Origin: CABZJG01 sp902512685 | GTDB lineage: Bacteria > Pseudomonadota > Alphaproteobacteria > Rhodobacterales > Rhodobacteraceae | Reading direction: 5' to 3' | Length of the DNA: 64,000 bases | NCBI GenBank assembly: GCA_051201605.1 | Contig: CP179201.1 | Location: 1,302,001 to 1,366,000 of the forward strand | In this document: piece after piece, positions 1 through 7,960 of the stretch | Layout of the letters: every line of letters begins with the position of its first letter | How positions within the stretch are numbered: the first letter of the stretch is position 1 | Translations under genes and position numbers: made by a program | Notes under the pieces: generated by a model | Seen by the model: only the letters and a program-made list of their open reading frames with translations | Databases searched by the model: none | What the model was told of the DNA's origin: nothing

Positions 1-1
1 G

Positions 2-331
2 CTCGGTGACGAGTTGGACACAAAATTTCATAACGCAGTGGTCAGTGCAAGCCACAATCGAATTCTGATTCACATGATGAGTTCGCTCTATGAGTTAAAC
101 CGTAGCGCGGTTTTTTTCTCTCGTCGAGAAATTCTGAACATTGCCGAAGTTTCAGAATTTCTGCTCGACCAGCATCATGCGATTGGCGAAGCAATCTGTA
201 GTAGCCAAACCAACAAGGCAGTCGAAGCCGCGGGTGATCATATCGATTATGTCATACTCTCCACCCAAGAAGCTCTATCCGAACGCGAACGTGAGACCAT
301 CGCGGCAAAAAGGGTAGTGGTCGTGTCTTAG
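2..331 (+). CDS. GntR-family regulator, C-terminal FCD domain (cut by window edge)
   Basis: The frame is open from the first bases of the window, so only about the last 109 residues are visible. The LDTKFH motif followed by an asparagine a few residues later (ASHN) is the conserved D..FH....N pattern of the FCD ligand-binding domain of FadR-type GntR regulators. The helical part with a conserved H (DQHHAI) and a late H (AGDHI) fits the metal and ligand pocket of that domain. The N-terminal winged helix lies outside the window. Such proteins usually repress neighbouring sugar-acid or carboxylate genes, but its target cannot be seen here. An IS3 remnant follows 50 bp downstream. Confidence 0.75.
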   Translation, partial: LGDELDTKFHNAVVSASHNRILIHMMSSLYELNRSAVFFSRREILNIAEVSEFLLDQHHAIGEAICSSQTNKAVEAAGDHIDYVILSTQEALSERERETIAAKRVVVVS

Positions 332-378
332 CCCCCTAGAACTGTGCCAGTATATTTTGGCAAAGGGAGTAAGGAAAC

Positions 379-465
379 ATGGCCCGGAAGCGTTATTCTG
401 ATGAAGATGTGTTGAAGTTGTTGCGCGAGATTGATGTTCATTTGCACGATGGTTTGGACGAGTGA
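379..465 (+). pseudogene. IS3-family transposase OrfA, N-terminal stub
   Basis: A good ribosome site (AAGGAA) precedes an ATG that opens a 28-residue frame. It starts MARKRYSDEDVLKLLREIDV and stops soon after HDGLDE. This is the usual start of OrfA of IS3-family transposases, whose helix-turn-helix should continue for about 60 more residues. Nothing of OrfB follows. It is a broken insertion-sequence remnant, probably marking an old junction between the regulator on its left and the primase module on its right. Confidence 0.7.
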
Positions 466-709
466 ATTGGCGCGGTGCTGTTTAGATTCGCACCGAGTTT
501 CTGCACGCTGTTTTTGGTCAACCTTCCTTGCTTGGTTTCAGCCGATGTTAGGCTTGCAAGGCTAGTTTCATTTTTTTTTGGTGTTTTTTGACGACTGGCC
601 AAGTCCCTGAAATCAGTCCAAGAGGCACAATCGGCTAGTAATGTGTCAATCCGTGACGGCAAAACAAAACCCTTCATTAACTTCTAGATCTAATCTTACA
701 CAGGCGTTA

Positions 710-738
710 TTGACAGAGCAACTATTTTGACTTAATAT
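710..738 (+). promoter_or_regulatory. Strong sigma70-type promoter ahead of the primase
   Basis: TTGACA at 710-715 and TAATAT at 733-738 are separated by exactly 17 bp, a near-consensus housekeeping promoter on the plus strand. It lies about 250 bp before the primase start. The whole stretch 466-991 is AT-rich and holds no convincing gene, so this is the most likely promoter for the primase. Confidence 0.55.
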
Positions 739-991
739 ATTGTTTTAGTTTAACTTTATGTGACTTTAACGCTTTACAAGAGTGATGTTTTAATGCATAT
801 TTTAAGACATAAGTGACCCCTGATTCTAAGCGTACAGGCCACTCGCTTTTTTTAACCCAAATACGCATGCGCCATCTTGCAGCCCCCTATTTTGGGCAAC
901 CTGCATGGCTTGAGCCTTGATGTGCTTTCATCAACGACCCGATGCGGTTGGGCGGTACCTTTGTGCCGTCAGATTGAGAGTAAATCCAACT

Positions 992-3160
992 ATGGATATT
1001 TTATCACAATTAAACAAACTATGCGATCAAAACGCCTATCTTGAACTCACACCAAAATCAAAAATCCCAGTAGCTACTGATTGGCCAAACAAAGGCCAAG
1101 CAGTAGATATTGCACTGTCTAGGAACCACAATTTAGGAATTGTGTTGGGCGCTTCATCTGGCCTTCTGGATGTCGATCTGGACTGCATGGAAGCAAAGGT
1201 GTTAGCAGATTTCATTCTTCCAGAACCAGTTGCTAAATTTGATAGAGGAACGCCTGACAGTGGTCATTACCTATACGAGGCAACTTCGTTCGGCTCTCGC
1301 AAATCATTCACTTCAGATAAATCAGGTTCTACATTAGTGGAATTGAGGGGTGATGGTGCACAAACCATGATCCCGCCTTCAGTCCATCCAAATGGAAATA
1401 AGCTTTCTTTTACTGTGTTTAATGAAGCGGCTAATGCGGTTGAATATGCAGATTTATTGAGAGCCGTTAATCTTTTAGCTGCCTGTTCAGAAATCGCCCA
1501 AAGCTGGCAAGACGGAATTCGCCATGACTTGGCAATGGCATTTAGCGGCTTGGCTCGAAAACAGGACTTAAATGCCAACCTCGTGATGCAGATTGTACAG
1601 CGTATTTGCCAAATAAATAATGATCCTGAAGAAAAGGATCGGCTCAATACTGTTAGAAGCACGTTCTCCAAGCCAATGGATGATTTGATTGGATATAAAG
1701 GTTTGGTTGAGTGTCTAGGACATTCAGCGGCCAAGCGTATCGCAGATCGAATTGCAGCGTATTCGGAAAAGCCAAGACACTTCGAGATTGTTAATAGCAA
1801 AAATGAGGGTGGTAACATCATCAACTTTGGGCAGTTCTCTGACAAGGCTAATGTTACTGAGGCCAAAATGGGTTCGGCCCTAGCCCAATGGCTGATTGGA
1901 AGAGCCGTTTACGTCTTTGAAAAAAAGCAATGGATGATTTGGAATGGCTGTTATTGGGAAGCTGATCAACGCTCAATAATAACTAAGCTGGCCTATCAGT
2001 TCGTGACAGAAGCAAAAGAGGCCTTGTTTGACCGTGGCAAATTTTCAGACTTATCCAACCTCTCCCAATTTGAAAGCCTAAACAGATTGGAAAACATCGC
2101 TAAATTTGCTTCTACGGATTGTTCAGTATCGGCCACTGAGTTTGACACTGATCCACTTTTATTGGCTTCGAGTAGTAGTTGGATAGATTTAGGTTCTGGA
2201 AGTTCTATAGCACCAAATCCTAAGAAACTGGTCAGCAAGGCGCTTGCTGTTAAACATGATGAGCAGGCAACTTGTCCGACTTTTCTACAATTTCTCAATG
2301 ATGTTTTTGAGAATGATCAAGATTTGATTAGGTTTGTTCAAAGAGCCATCGGCTACAGTCTAACTGGGTCAACTTCAGAGCAATGCCTTTTTATCATGAT
2401 TGGCGATGGGGCTAATGGTAAATCCACCTTCATCAACTTGATTAACAAATTGCTTGGCCTGTATGGCACGACCGCTGCATCGCAAACGTTGATCGCCAAT
2501 GGTGGTAATTCCATCGGTGATGATTTGGTAGACTTGATTGGTGCACGGTTAATCACAGTCAGTGAAACGGAAGAAGGGCAATCGCTGGCTGAAGCCAAGA
2601 TCAAACAGATGACGGGCGGCGATCGTTTAAAGGGACGACCGCTTTATGGTAGCCATATCCAATTCAACATCATTGGAAAGTTATGGTTAGCAACAAATAG
2701 TCTGCCACAAATCAACAATACAGATCATGGTATTTGGCGGCGGATCAAAGCGATCCCATTCAACAGAACATTTTCTGCTGAAGAGCAAGATAAGAACCTG
2801 AGTGATAAATTGCTACAGGAACTTCCAGGTATCTTAAATTGGGCTATTCAAGGTTGCCTCGATTGGCAAAATAACGGCCTGCAAACGCCTGACGTCGTGG
2901 AAGCCCAGGTGGCAGAATATCGCATTGCAATGGATAGCATCAGTCAGTTCATCCAAGACGAATGCGAGGTTGATAAAGACCATTCTTGCGCAGCCTCTAA
3001 GTTCTTTCAGGCTTATCGTGATTGGTGTTCAGGCGCAGGCCGCAAGCCACAATCCCAAACGGCCTTTAAGCGTGCCCTTGAAAAGATTACAGGCGTCTAC
3101 CAACACCGCTCCTCAAACGGCCTGCAATGGCATGGCATCCAACCCTGCTTAACCTACTGA
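992..3160 (+). CDS. Fused prim-pol / D5-type helicase (P4-family replication protein)
   Basis: A 722-residue replication protein. Residues about 1-200 form a bifunctional primase-polymerase domain: GIVLGASSGLLDVDLD holds the metal-binding acidic residues (D60, D62, D64) and SVHP supplies the conserved His. The C-terminal half is a D5/P4 superfamily 3 helicase with Walker A GDGANGKST at 471-479 (K477) and a later arginine in GIWRRIKAIPF. Such proteins unwind and prime the origin of satellites, plasmids and integrative elements. The frame opens at 917, but the ATG at 992 fits the domain start better. The gene is directly followed by a repeat cluster that is the likely origin. It is more AT-rich than the island to its right and probably belongs to a separate element. 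Confidence 0.85.
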   Translation: MDILSQLNKLCDQNAYLELTPKSKIPVATDWPNKGQAVDIALSRNHNLGIVLGASSGLLDVDLDCMEAKVLADFILPEPVAKFDRGTPDSGHYLYEATSFGSRKSFTSDKSGSTLVELRGDGAQTMIPPSVHPNGNKLSFTVFNEAANAVEYADLLRAVNLLAACSEIAQSWQDGIRHDLAMAFSGLARKQDLNANLVMQIVQRICQINNDPEEKDRLNTVRSTFSKPMDDLIGYKGLVECLGHSAAKRIADRIAAYSEKPRHFEIVNSKNEGGNIINFGQFSDKANVTEAKMGSALAQWLIGRAVYVFEKKQWMIWNGCYWEADQRSIITKLAYQFVTEAKEALFDRGKFSDLSNLSQFESLNRLENIAKFASTDCSVSATEFDTDPLLLASSSSWIDLGSGSSIAPNPKKLVSKALAVKHDEQATCPTFLQFLNDVFENDQDLIRFVQRAIGYSLTGSTSEQCLFIMIGDGANGKSTFINLINKLLGLYGTTAASQTLIANGGNSIGDDLVDLIGARLITVSETEEGQSLAEAKIKQMTGGDRLKGRPLYGSHIQFNIIGKLWLATNSLPQINNTDHGIWRRIKAIPFNRTFSAEEQDKNLSDKLLQELPGILNWAIQGCLDWQNNGLQTPDVVEAQVAEYRIAMDSISQFIQDECEVDKDHSCAASKFFQAYRDWCSGAGRKPQSQTAFKRALEKITGVYQHRSSNGLQWHGIQPCLTY

Positions 3161-3258
3161 TGTAGGCGATGTAGTTAGTGTAGCCCTTTCTGAAAACTTT
3201 CTACTGGGATTTCTGTGGAGACTTTTCGGATTGGGCTACATTCCCTACATTTCCTACA
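3161..3258 (+). repeat. Origin-like repeat cluster 1: three TGTAG repeats facing three CTACA repeats
   Basis: TGTAG occurs at 3161, 3170 and 3179, one every 9 bp. The complement CTACA occurs at 3236, 3245 and 3254, also every 9 bp. The last left repeat is followed after 4 bp by TTCTGAAAA (3188-3196). Its imperfect complement TTTTCGGAT (3223-3231) sits 4 bp before the first right repeat. The cluster begins at the base after the primase stop codon. Position and symmetry suggest the replication origin recognised by this primase-helicase. The same design recurs after the second primase of the window. Confidence 0.6.
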
Positions 3259-3848
3259 TTGTTTCTTCTTCTACGATAAAGAAGAATAGTAATAGACCAC
3301 CCCAACCTCGTAGATACACAGCCGGCCTCATCCCCCTGCATAACCAAAACCGTCAACCTGACGATTATTAAATCCTAAGCGTGGATCACCAAGTCGGTCA
3401 TCTAACCCCGAAACTTAGCCCAAAGTAGTTTACGAGGTGACTGGCTGAACTGTGGCAGACCACAGATATGGTTACCCCATGGCCCACCCCCCGTAGCCCC
3501 AATGAAATATTAACAATATTCTGGGATAATCAGCATCAAGCAGGGGTATTATGCATTGAGCTTGGGTAACTGCCAAAGTGATGCACAGAGCCGCCACCCA
3601 CGCCTTACAGGCTTACCCATCAAGCTCAGCCGAAATAGCCTGATGCAGCCCGTTGACGATATTGAAACCCAAATCTCAGGTCAGCGCCATATACGGTAAC
3701 CATAGGGGGTGGCATGGCACTCGCCCCGGTAGCCCTTAACCAATTTGATAACCATTATGCGCCGTATTGCTATGAACTCAGGACTACTGCTATTAATGAT
3801 TCCAGTGACTTACTGAATTACTGACGGATGATACGAGAACCAAACTCA
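3259..3848. other. 590-bp gene-free region
   Basis: No frame here has a plausible start or protein character. Pieces are loosely repeated: GGTTACC with a nearby C-rich CCATGGCCC tract near 3471-3500, and GGTAACC with GGTGGCATGG near 3695-3720. TGAGCTTG..GGTAA near 3557 is partly complementary to TTACCC..CAAGCTCA near 3613. These could be remnants of an origin or transfer region, or a structured RNA. No known RNA family is recognised. Confidence 0.4.
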
Positions 3849-3961
3849 CACCTCCTCCGCCATAAAGATTAGCTCAATAGCCAAATCTAAGATGTAACCC
3901 TCAGTAATCGCTTAATTTTACTCAAACACCCTCCTTTGGGTTAAGCGGATTACTAACCAAT
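3849..3961 (+). repeat. Left copy of a perfect 113-bp inverted repeat
   Basis: Base for base the reverse complement of 5609-5721. The outer end carries the last 14 bases of the tRNA-Ser gene plus TTA, that is, the attachment core. The inner end stops 44 bp before the start of the 139-residue gene at 4005. The copy at the other side forms the leader of the recombinase, so both enclosed genes share the same upstream sequence. Confidence 0.95.
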
Positions 3962-4004
3962 CACTTCTTTCCAAAAACTAGGTTTAAAAATTTATAAGAG
4001 GTTA

Positions 4005-4424
4005 ATGAAAATGTGCTCAACTGGACCGCACTTTAAACTGTGCACGTGCGCAAATATCGAAACAGTTCAAAATTATTGGATACTCACTACCGGAAACAAG
4101 CATGTTTTAAACGGAGTAGTAGGAAGCATTATGTCACCCCATAGCGTTAATGAGGCAACCTCTTTTGATCTAGAAACCTTCACGCTAAAGCGCTTACTGC
4201 ATGATCTGAATAATGAGAACATTTTTGATTTCGATTACACACCTCAAAAGGGCGATAAGATCTGTTTTATGTTCGATGAATTAAAACCTGACGATATAGA
4301 GGAAGATGAAAATTACTCCATCGAAGTAGTCTTTGATGGTAAACAATTTGACACCTTGGAGCTTGGCTCGGATTATGAAGGCGGAAACGAACTTCATGCT
4401 GGAGAAATCTGCGTTGTGCAGTAA
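4005..4424 (+). CDS. Hypothetical acidic protein inside the inverted-repeat unit
   Basis: 139 residues with no recognised domain. The ATG at 4005 is preceded by AAGAGGTTAATGAAA, with GAGG as ribosome site. A second possible start is M43 (SIMSPHS) if the Cys-rich first 40 residues are not translated. The C-terminal two thirds are strongly acidic (DDIEEDENYS; LGSDYEGGNEL) and look like an all-beta fold. It ends 11 bp from the stop of the convergent recombinase and begins 44 bp after the 113-bp repeat, so it may share that gene's promoter. Possible roles include a recombination directionality factor or an inhibitor of the recombinase, but this is only position-based. Confidence 0.55.
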   Translation: MKMCSTGPHFKLCTCANIETVQNYWILTTGNKHVLNGVVGSIMSPHSVNEATSFDLETFTLKRLLHDLNNENIFDFDYTPQKGDKICFMFDELKPDDIEEDENYSIEVVFDGKQFDTLELGSDYEGGNELHAGEICVVQ

Positions 4425-4435
4425 CCCGATGCCAG

Positions 4436-5608
4436 CTAATTGGTGATCTTATGCACCCAATCAGCCATAATTCGCACTGGGTAGCCCTCTCCGTAGCTCT
4501 GACCGACTCCAGTAGTACGCCAACCGCCTAATTGGTCGACAATATCACTGGGACAGCTAATAGCTCTCAGGCGGTCTCTAAACGAGTGCCTGAAGCTGTG
4601 AATGGTGCAGCCGTTCTCAACGAAATCTTTCAACCACTTATTCAGTGCAGCGCTGGCTGAATTAGAGCTAGTGATATCTTGTGCGTTATATCTCGGAAAT
4701 GAATGCAGATGGCCTTTATGATTGGATACTATCCTCTTTGCAGCCCATAATGAGTGACCTGCCAACGGGACCTTTCTCTCGCTACTCATTGTCTTTAAGC
4801 TTCTCCAAGGATGCTTTTTAAGTTGGATAAAGGGTGTCTCACAGTTCAGATGAATATCCTCAATAGCAAGCCCTGCTGCTTCGGCTAAACGCATTCCGCT
4901 ATCTGATAAGAGAGCAACCAGCCAGCGAATATCATCGTTGAGCTTTCGACATTCCAACTGTATTTGGTGAATCTGATCGTTGGGTATGGGCTTTCTGCGC
5001 TTAACTCCGGCGTTCCTATCAAAGTAAACGCCTGAAAATGGGTTGTTTATGTTCAATGCATTCTCTGATGCTGCGAAGTTATACACTGCTTTCACATACG
5101 AGAAGTTGCGAGTGACGCTTGATCCTGCCAGACCTCGTTTAACAAGCCAATCACGCAGTTTTAAAGCGTCTTGTCGCTCATAATCACCTAGCCGCTTATC
5201 TCCTGCCACTTGAATAACGTACCCGCAGGCGCGTTGGGCGGAGATTTGAAAGGTTTTCGACCTTCCCTTCCCTTTTAATGAGACATAAAGGTCCAGTGCT
5301 TCAGACAAGAGCGGCTGTGAACTGTTTGAGTTATTAGAGTTATTAGAAGCAGAAGGGGCGTTGGTGTGCGCTCTCAGCAGGCTTTGCCCGGGAAGGTCAT
5401 CAATTTGAAGCCTCAGGCTGGCCCAGTAGCGATCAAGCTTACTGGCTGAGCCTGCAGCTAACACCTTAGCCTTACTGGGACAGGTTGTACCGAGAGAATG
5501 GACGATACGATTGCTTGTGTAGTGAGAAAGTAAATCACAAGGAACTCGGCGGGTGAAATAGAACCAGCCATTCCGGTTCACTACGTACGTGATCTTTTTG
5601 GTTCGCAT
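4436..5608 (-). CDS. Tyrosine recombinase / integrase (left unit)
   Basis: 390 residues. The first 70 (with GWFYFTRRVP) resemble the DUF6538-type N-terminus of rhodobacterial phage integrases. A Ser/Asn-rich linker (about 85-100) leads to the core-binding domain. The catalytic domain shows R240 (SDSGMRLAEAAGL), H337-R340 (HSFRHSF), W363 (GGW) and the nucleophile Y372 (GQSYGEGY), so it looks active. The start ATG abuts the inner edge of the 113-bp repeat, whose outer end carries the tRNA-Ser core. The gene reads away from that core, as integrases next to their attachment site usually do. It is not closely similar in sequence to the other integrase at 5865. Confidence 0.85.
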   Translation of the reverse strand: MRTKKITYVVNRNGWFYFTRRVPCDLLSHYTSNRIVHSLGTTCPSKAKVLAAGSASKLDRYWASLRLQIDDLPGQSLLRAHTNAPSASNNSNNSNSSQPLLSEALDLYVSLKGKGRSKTFQISAQRACGYVIQVAGDKRLGDYERQDALKLRDWLVKRGLAGSSVTRNFSYVKAVYNFAASENALNINNPFSGVYFDRNAGVKRRKPIPNDQIHQIQLECRKLNDDIRWLVALLSDSGMRLAEAAGLAIEDIHLNCETPFIQLKKHPWRSLKTMSSERKVPLAGHSLWAAKRIVSNHKGHLHSFPRYNAQDITSSNSASAALNKWLKDFVENGCTIHSFRHSFRDRLRAISCPSDIVDQLGGWRTTGVGQSYGEGYPVRIMADWVHKITN

Positions 5609-5721
5609 ATTGGTTAGTAATCCGCTTAACCCAAAGGAGGGTGTTTGAGTAAAATTAAGCGATTACTGAGGGTTACATCTTAGATTTGGCTATTGAGCTA
5701 ATCTTTATGGCGGAGGAGGTG
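5609..5721 (-). repeat. Right copy of the perfect 113-bp inverted repeat
   Basis: Reverse complement of 3849-3961. It forms the whole upstream region of the minus-strand recombinase and ends in the 17-bp attachment core at 5705-5721. Confidence 0.95.
5705..5721. repeat. Distal attachment core of the 36.5-kb island
   Basis: The 17 bases TTATGGCGGAGGAGGTG are repeated directly at 42244-42260, where they cover the 3' end of tRNA-Ser. This is the left end of the main island. Two integrases are transcribed away from it in opposite directions, which marks it as a junction between tandem elements. Confidence 0.85.
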
Positions 5722-5791
5722 ACCGCATAACTATTATTCCCAAAGCATCCAAAGAATTATGTATTATTGAATAAATGTATTAGTTTAGGTC

Positions 5792-5820
5792 TTAACAACT
5801 TCTCATTCATTCCATACTAT
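5792..5820 (+). promoter_or_regulatory. Candidate integrase promoter
   Basis: TTAACA at 5792-5797 and TACTAT at 5815-5820 are spaced 17 bp apart on the plus strand. They lie between the attachment core and the arm-type sites, 45 bp before the integrase ATG. Integrase binding to the adjacent arm sites could therefore repress its own gene. Confidence 0.45.
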
Positions 5821-5837
5821 ACCCTCAAGTTCCAGAG

Positions 5838-5862
5838 ATTTTGTGGGGGCGAGTGTGGGGGC
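5838..5862 (+). promoter_or_regulatory. Arm-type integrase binding sites, left end
   Basis: Two GTGGGGGC octamers begin at 5843 and 5855, 12 bp apart, inside a 25-bp segment that recurs at the right island end with two changed bases. The segment sits 2 bp before the integrase ATG. Paired direct repeats at both ends of an element are the usual layout of arm sites bound by the N-terminal domain of P4-type integrases. Confidence 0.6.
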
Positions 5863-5864
5863 TA

Positions 5865-7082
5865 ATGAAGAAGAAACTTAGTGCACAATATTTAAACTCC
5901 AATCTCGAGGCGGGGCGTTATTATGACGATAGCGGAACTGGCCTTCATATACACGTGCGCAAAAGTGGCTCCAAGAGTTGGTCGCAAAAGATACGCTTTA
6001 GGGGCAAGCAGCTTGAGCTTGGCCTTGGTAGCTACCCAACCGTTTCATTAGCCGAGGCGCGCCGCAAGGCCGCAGAAAACAAAGCCCTTGCATCAAAAGG
6101 GGCTAATCCCAAGGTTCCGCGCCAGGAAATCGTAACAATACCAACTTTTGCAGAACTAGCTGACATTGTAATTGGAATAAAACAATCAGAATTCTCTAAT
6201 GAAAAGCACAAAGCGCAATGGCGCTCGACGCTGGAGACTTATGCATTTCCGAAACTTGGTCCGCTACCTGTTAACGAAATTACTATTGACGATATTCAGC
6301 AAGTTCTGGAGCCTATTTGGAAAGACAAAACCGAGACGGCAAGTCGACTTCGAGGCCGTATACAATCTGTTTTGGATTACGCAATTGTTAAAAAATACAT
6401 GCCCGCTCCAAACCCTGCAGTCTGGAATGGCAACCTGTCAGTTCTTCTTCCAACAAAACCCAAATCGCAAGAGCACCACCCAGCCCTGCAGCTAAAGGAT
6501 GCACAGCGATGGTGGAGCGAATTGAAGCGCAGAGACGGAGTTGGTGCCAAAGCTTTGATGCTCCAGATGCTTACAGCTTCTCGCTCCGGTGAAATTAGGG
6601 GCATGCGTTGGGAAGAAATTGCACTCTTCGAAGGGGGTGAGGTTACTCAAAAAGGATACGCTGGTATTTGGACAAGGCCTGCTTCCCGCATGAAGGCAAA
6701 AATAGAGCATCGCGTTCCAATTACAGCACCAATGCTTGAGTTGCTCCCTCATGAAGGAGATCAAACTGGCCTAGTCTTCAAATCAAGAACCGGAAATGCA
6801 TTATCCGACATGACATTGTCGGCTCTGATGAAGCGGATGCATCAGTCTGACAAGCTCGGTTACATTGACAAAAACAGCGCGCGCCCAGCAGTGCCGCACG
6901 GATTAAGGTCGACATTTCGTGACTGGGTAGCTGAGACAGGCCATTCTCGAGAAGCTGCAGAACTCCAGTTGGCGCACCAATTCGGAGGTGAAGTTGAGCA
7001 TGCATATTATCGGACGGATTTGCTGGATGCGCGGGCGGGACTAATGTGCCAATGGCTAACTTTTTTGGATGGAATATTATGA
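5865..7082 (+). CDS. P4-type tyrosine integrase (DUF4102 N-terminus) of the main island
   Basis: 405 residues from the ATG at 5865. A longer frame exists upstream, but its first codons lie in the arm-site repeats and are unlikely to be translated. Residues 1-85 form the DUF4102 arm-binding domain (SGTGLHIHVRKSGSKSW; ELGLGSYPTVSLAEARRKA). The catalytic residues are visible: R240 (TASRSGEIRG), H345-R348 (HGLRSTF), H371 (LAHQF) and Y381/Y382 (HAYYRTD). It should cut and join the tRNA-Ser core for integration and excision of the island. Its stop overlaps the start of the next gene (ATGA at 7079). Confidence 0.9.
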   Translation: MKKKLSAQYLNSNLEAGRYYDDSGTGLHIHVRKSGSKSWSQKIRFRGKQLELGLGSYPTVSLAEARRKAAENKALASKGANPKVPRQEIVTIPTFAELADIVIGIKQSEFSNEKHKAQWRSTLETYAFPKLGPLPVNEITIDDIQQVLEPIWKDKTETASRLRGRIQSVLDYAIVKKYMPAPNPAVWNGNLSVLLPTKPKSQEHHPALQLKDAQRWWSELKRRDGVGAKALMLQMLTASRSGEIRGMRWEEIALFEGGEVTQKGYAGIWTRPASRMKAKIEHRVPITAPMLELLPHEGDQTGLVFKSRTGNALSDMTLSALMKRMHQSDKLGYIDKNSARPAVPHGLRSTFRDWVAETGHSREAAELQLAHQFGGEVEHAYYRTDLLDARAGLMCQWLTFLDGIL

Positions 7083-7678
7083 GCAAAAAAAGAGCGGCTC
7101 TGACAGAGCAAGAAATAGAAGCTATCAAAAATTATGTAAACAACCCGAACAAAAAACTAATTGAAGCTAAGCAATTTTTGGATAGCCTTGATGACTTACG
7201 AAAGGCGAAAGTGATCCCTACAACCCTTGTCGCATTTGAAGTTTTAAAAACAATCCATAATGGAATTGAACATGGTTTCACGAATGCAGAGCTCCTGGAG
7301 ACTGTGCCAACCTCATTGGGTCATGAGACCATCGAGTTGCCAGTTTCCGCTGCGCGCGCACTTATTTCAGCTTGGGACGACTTTAGATACTCGGCATCTC
7401 CAAAAATGGAGAAGAGCTTTGGAATTGCTGGCAAAAACAATGCAAGAAAACCGTTAACCAAATTAGATATTCAAAAGTCGGAAAAATATTATACTCGCAG
7501 AATATTTGACCTACGCATGGGAGCGAGATTGGAAGACAGAAAGCTTACCGTAGCTCAAGCAGTTGAGCAGGTGGCTGATGAAGAATGTGTTTCTACTCAG
7601 TCGGTATACAATGCCTACAAGAAGCACAGACCAAAATTCGTAGAGCTTTTCCAAGAACATGGACTTCCAATAAATTAG
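7079..7678 (+). CDS. Unknown protein coupled to the integrase
   Basis: 199 residues beginning at the ATG that overlaps the integrase stop. GGATGGA just upstream is a good ribosome site, so translation is probably coupled. The N-terminus is Lys-rich and helical. Residues about 130-199 (LTVAQAVEQVADEECVSTQSVYNAYKK) look like a helix-turn-helix of the kind that scans for paired helices. No family is recognised. Position suggests a regulator of integration, excision or copy number. It is a fair candidate for the element's directionality factor alongside AlpA. Confidence 0.65.
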   Translation: MSKKRAALTEQEIEAIKNYVNNPNKKLIEAKQFLDSLDDLRKAKVIPTTLVAFEVLKTIHNGIEHGFTNAELLETVPTSLGHETIELPVSAARALISAWDDFRYSASPKMEKSFGIAGKNNARKPLTKLDIQKSEKYYTRRIFDLRMGARLEDRKLTVAQAVEQVADEECVSTQSVYNAYKKHRPKFVELFQEHGLPIN

Positions 7679-7768
7679 GTCAACGAGTAAGGGTAACTCG
7701 TTAGCTTATATCTGATTTATAGCTCTGGCAGGATTTCCTCGGAACATTTTGGTTACCAGGAGAATGCT

Positions 7769-7960
7769 ATGACAATCCCAGAAGTAATACGGCGCTCAAA
7801 GCTAGAAGAGCGTTTAGGTCTTTCACGCAGTTCAATTTATAAGATGATGGCCGATGGCAGGTTTCCGAGGCCAATCAAGCTTGGACGAAGATCGGTTGGA
7901 TGGCGTACCGTTGAAATTGAGCGCTGGCTAGATGAGATGCAGGAGGCTTCAGATGAATGA
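7769..7960 (+). CDS. alpA: AlpA-family regulator (MerR-like helix-turn-helix)
   Basis: 63 residues. RSKLEERLGLSRSSIYKMMADGRFPRPIKLG followed by WRTVEIERWL is the AlpA/Vis fold, a small winged-helix protein. In P4-like elements such proteins regulate the integrase and promote excision. The ribosome site (CAGGAGAA) stands 7 bp before the ATG. It overlaps the next gene by 8 bp, and the primase and helicase follow, so this is the early control gene of the replication module. Confidence 0.85.
   Translation: MTIPEVIRRSKLEERLGLSRSSIYKMMADGRFPRPIKLGRRSVGWRTVEIERWLDEMQEASDE

Larger units (their letters stand above)
3849..5721. mobile_element. 1.87-kb unit with perfect 113-bp terminal inverted repeats
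   Basis: The two inverted copies enclose a convergent pair: a plus-strand gene of unknown function (4005-4424) and a minus-strand tyrosine recombinase (4436-5608). Both ends terminate in the tRNA-Ser attachment core, in opposite orientation. No duplicated target is visible outside the ends. The unit could be invertible, an independent small mobile element, or the product of a recent inverted duplication of an attachment/leader segment. Confidence 0.6.

Noticed and set aside
438..677. Minus-strand frame after the IS3 stub
   Set aside because: Low-complexity Lys/Ser/Thr composition, no ribosome site, no family.
1267..1866. 199-codon minus-strand frame opposite the primase
   Set aside because: Antisense shadow; the opposite strand encodes conserved primase motifs.
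3259..3848. Retron or group II intron remnant
   Set aside because: No reverse transcriptase and no intron domain V-like element visible.
5841..5864. Upstream TTG extension of the island integrase
   Set aside because: These codons are the arm-type repeat, which recurs at the other island end without a gene.
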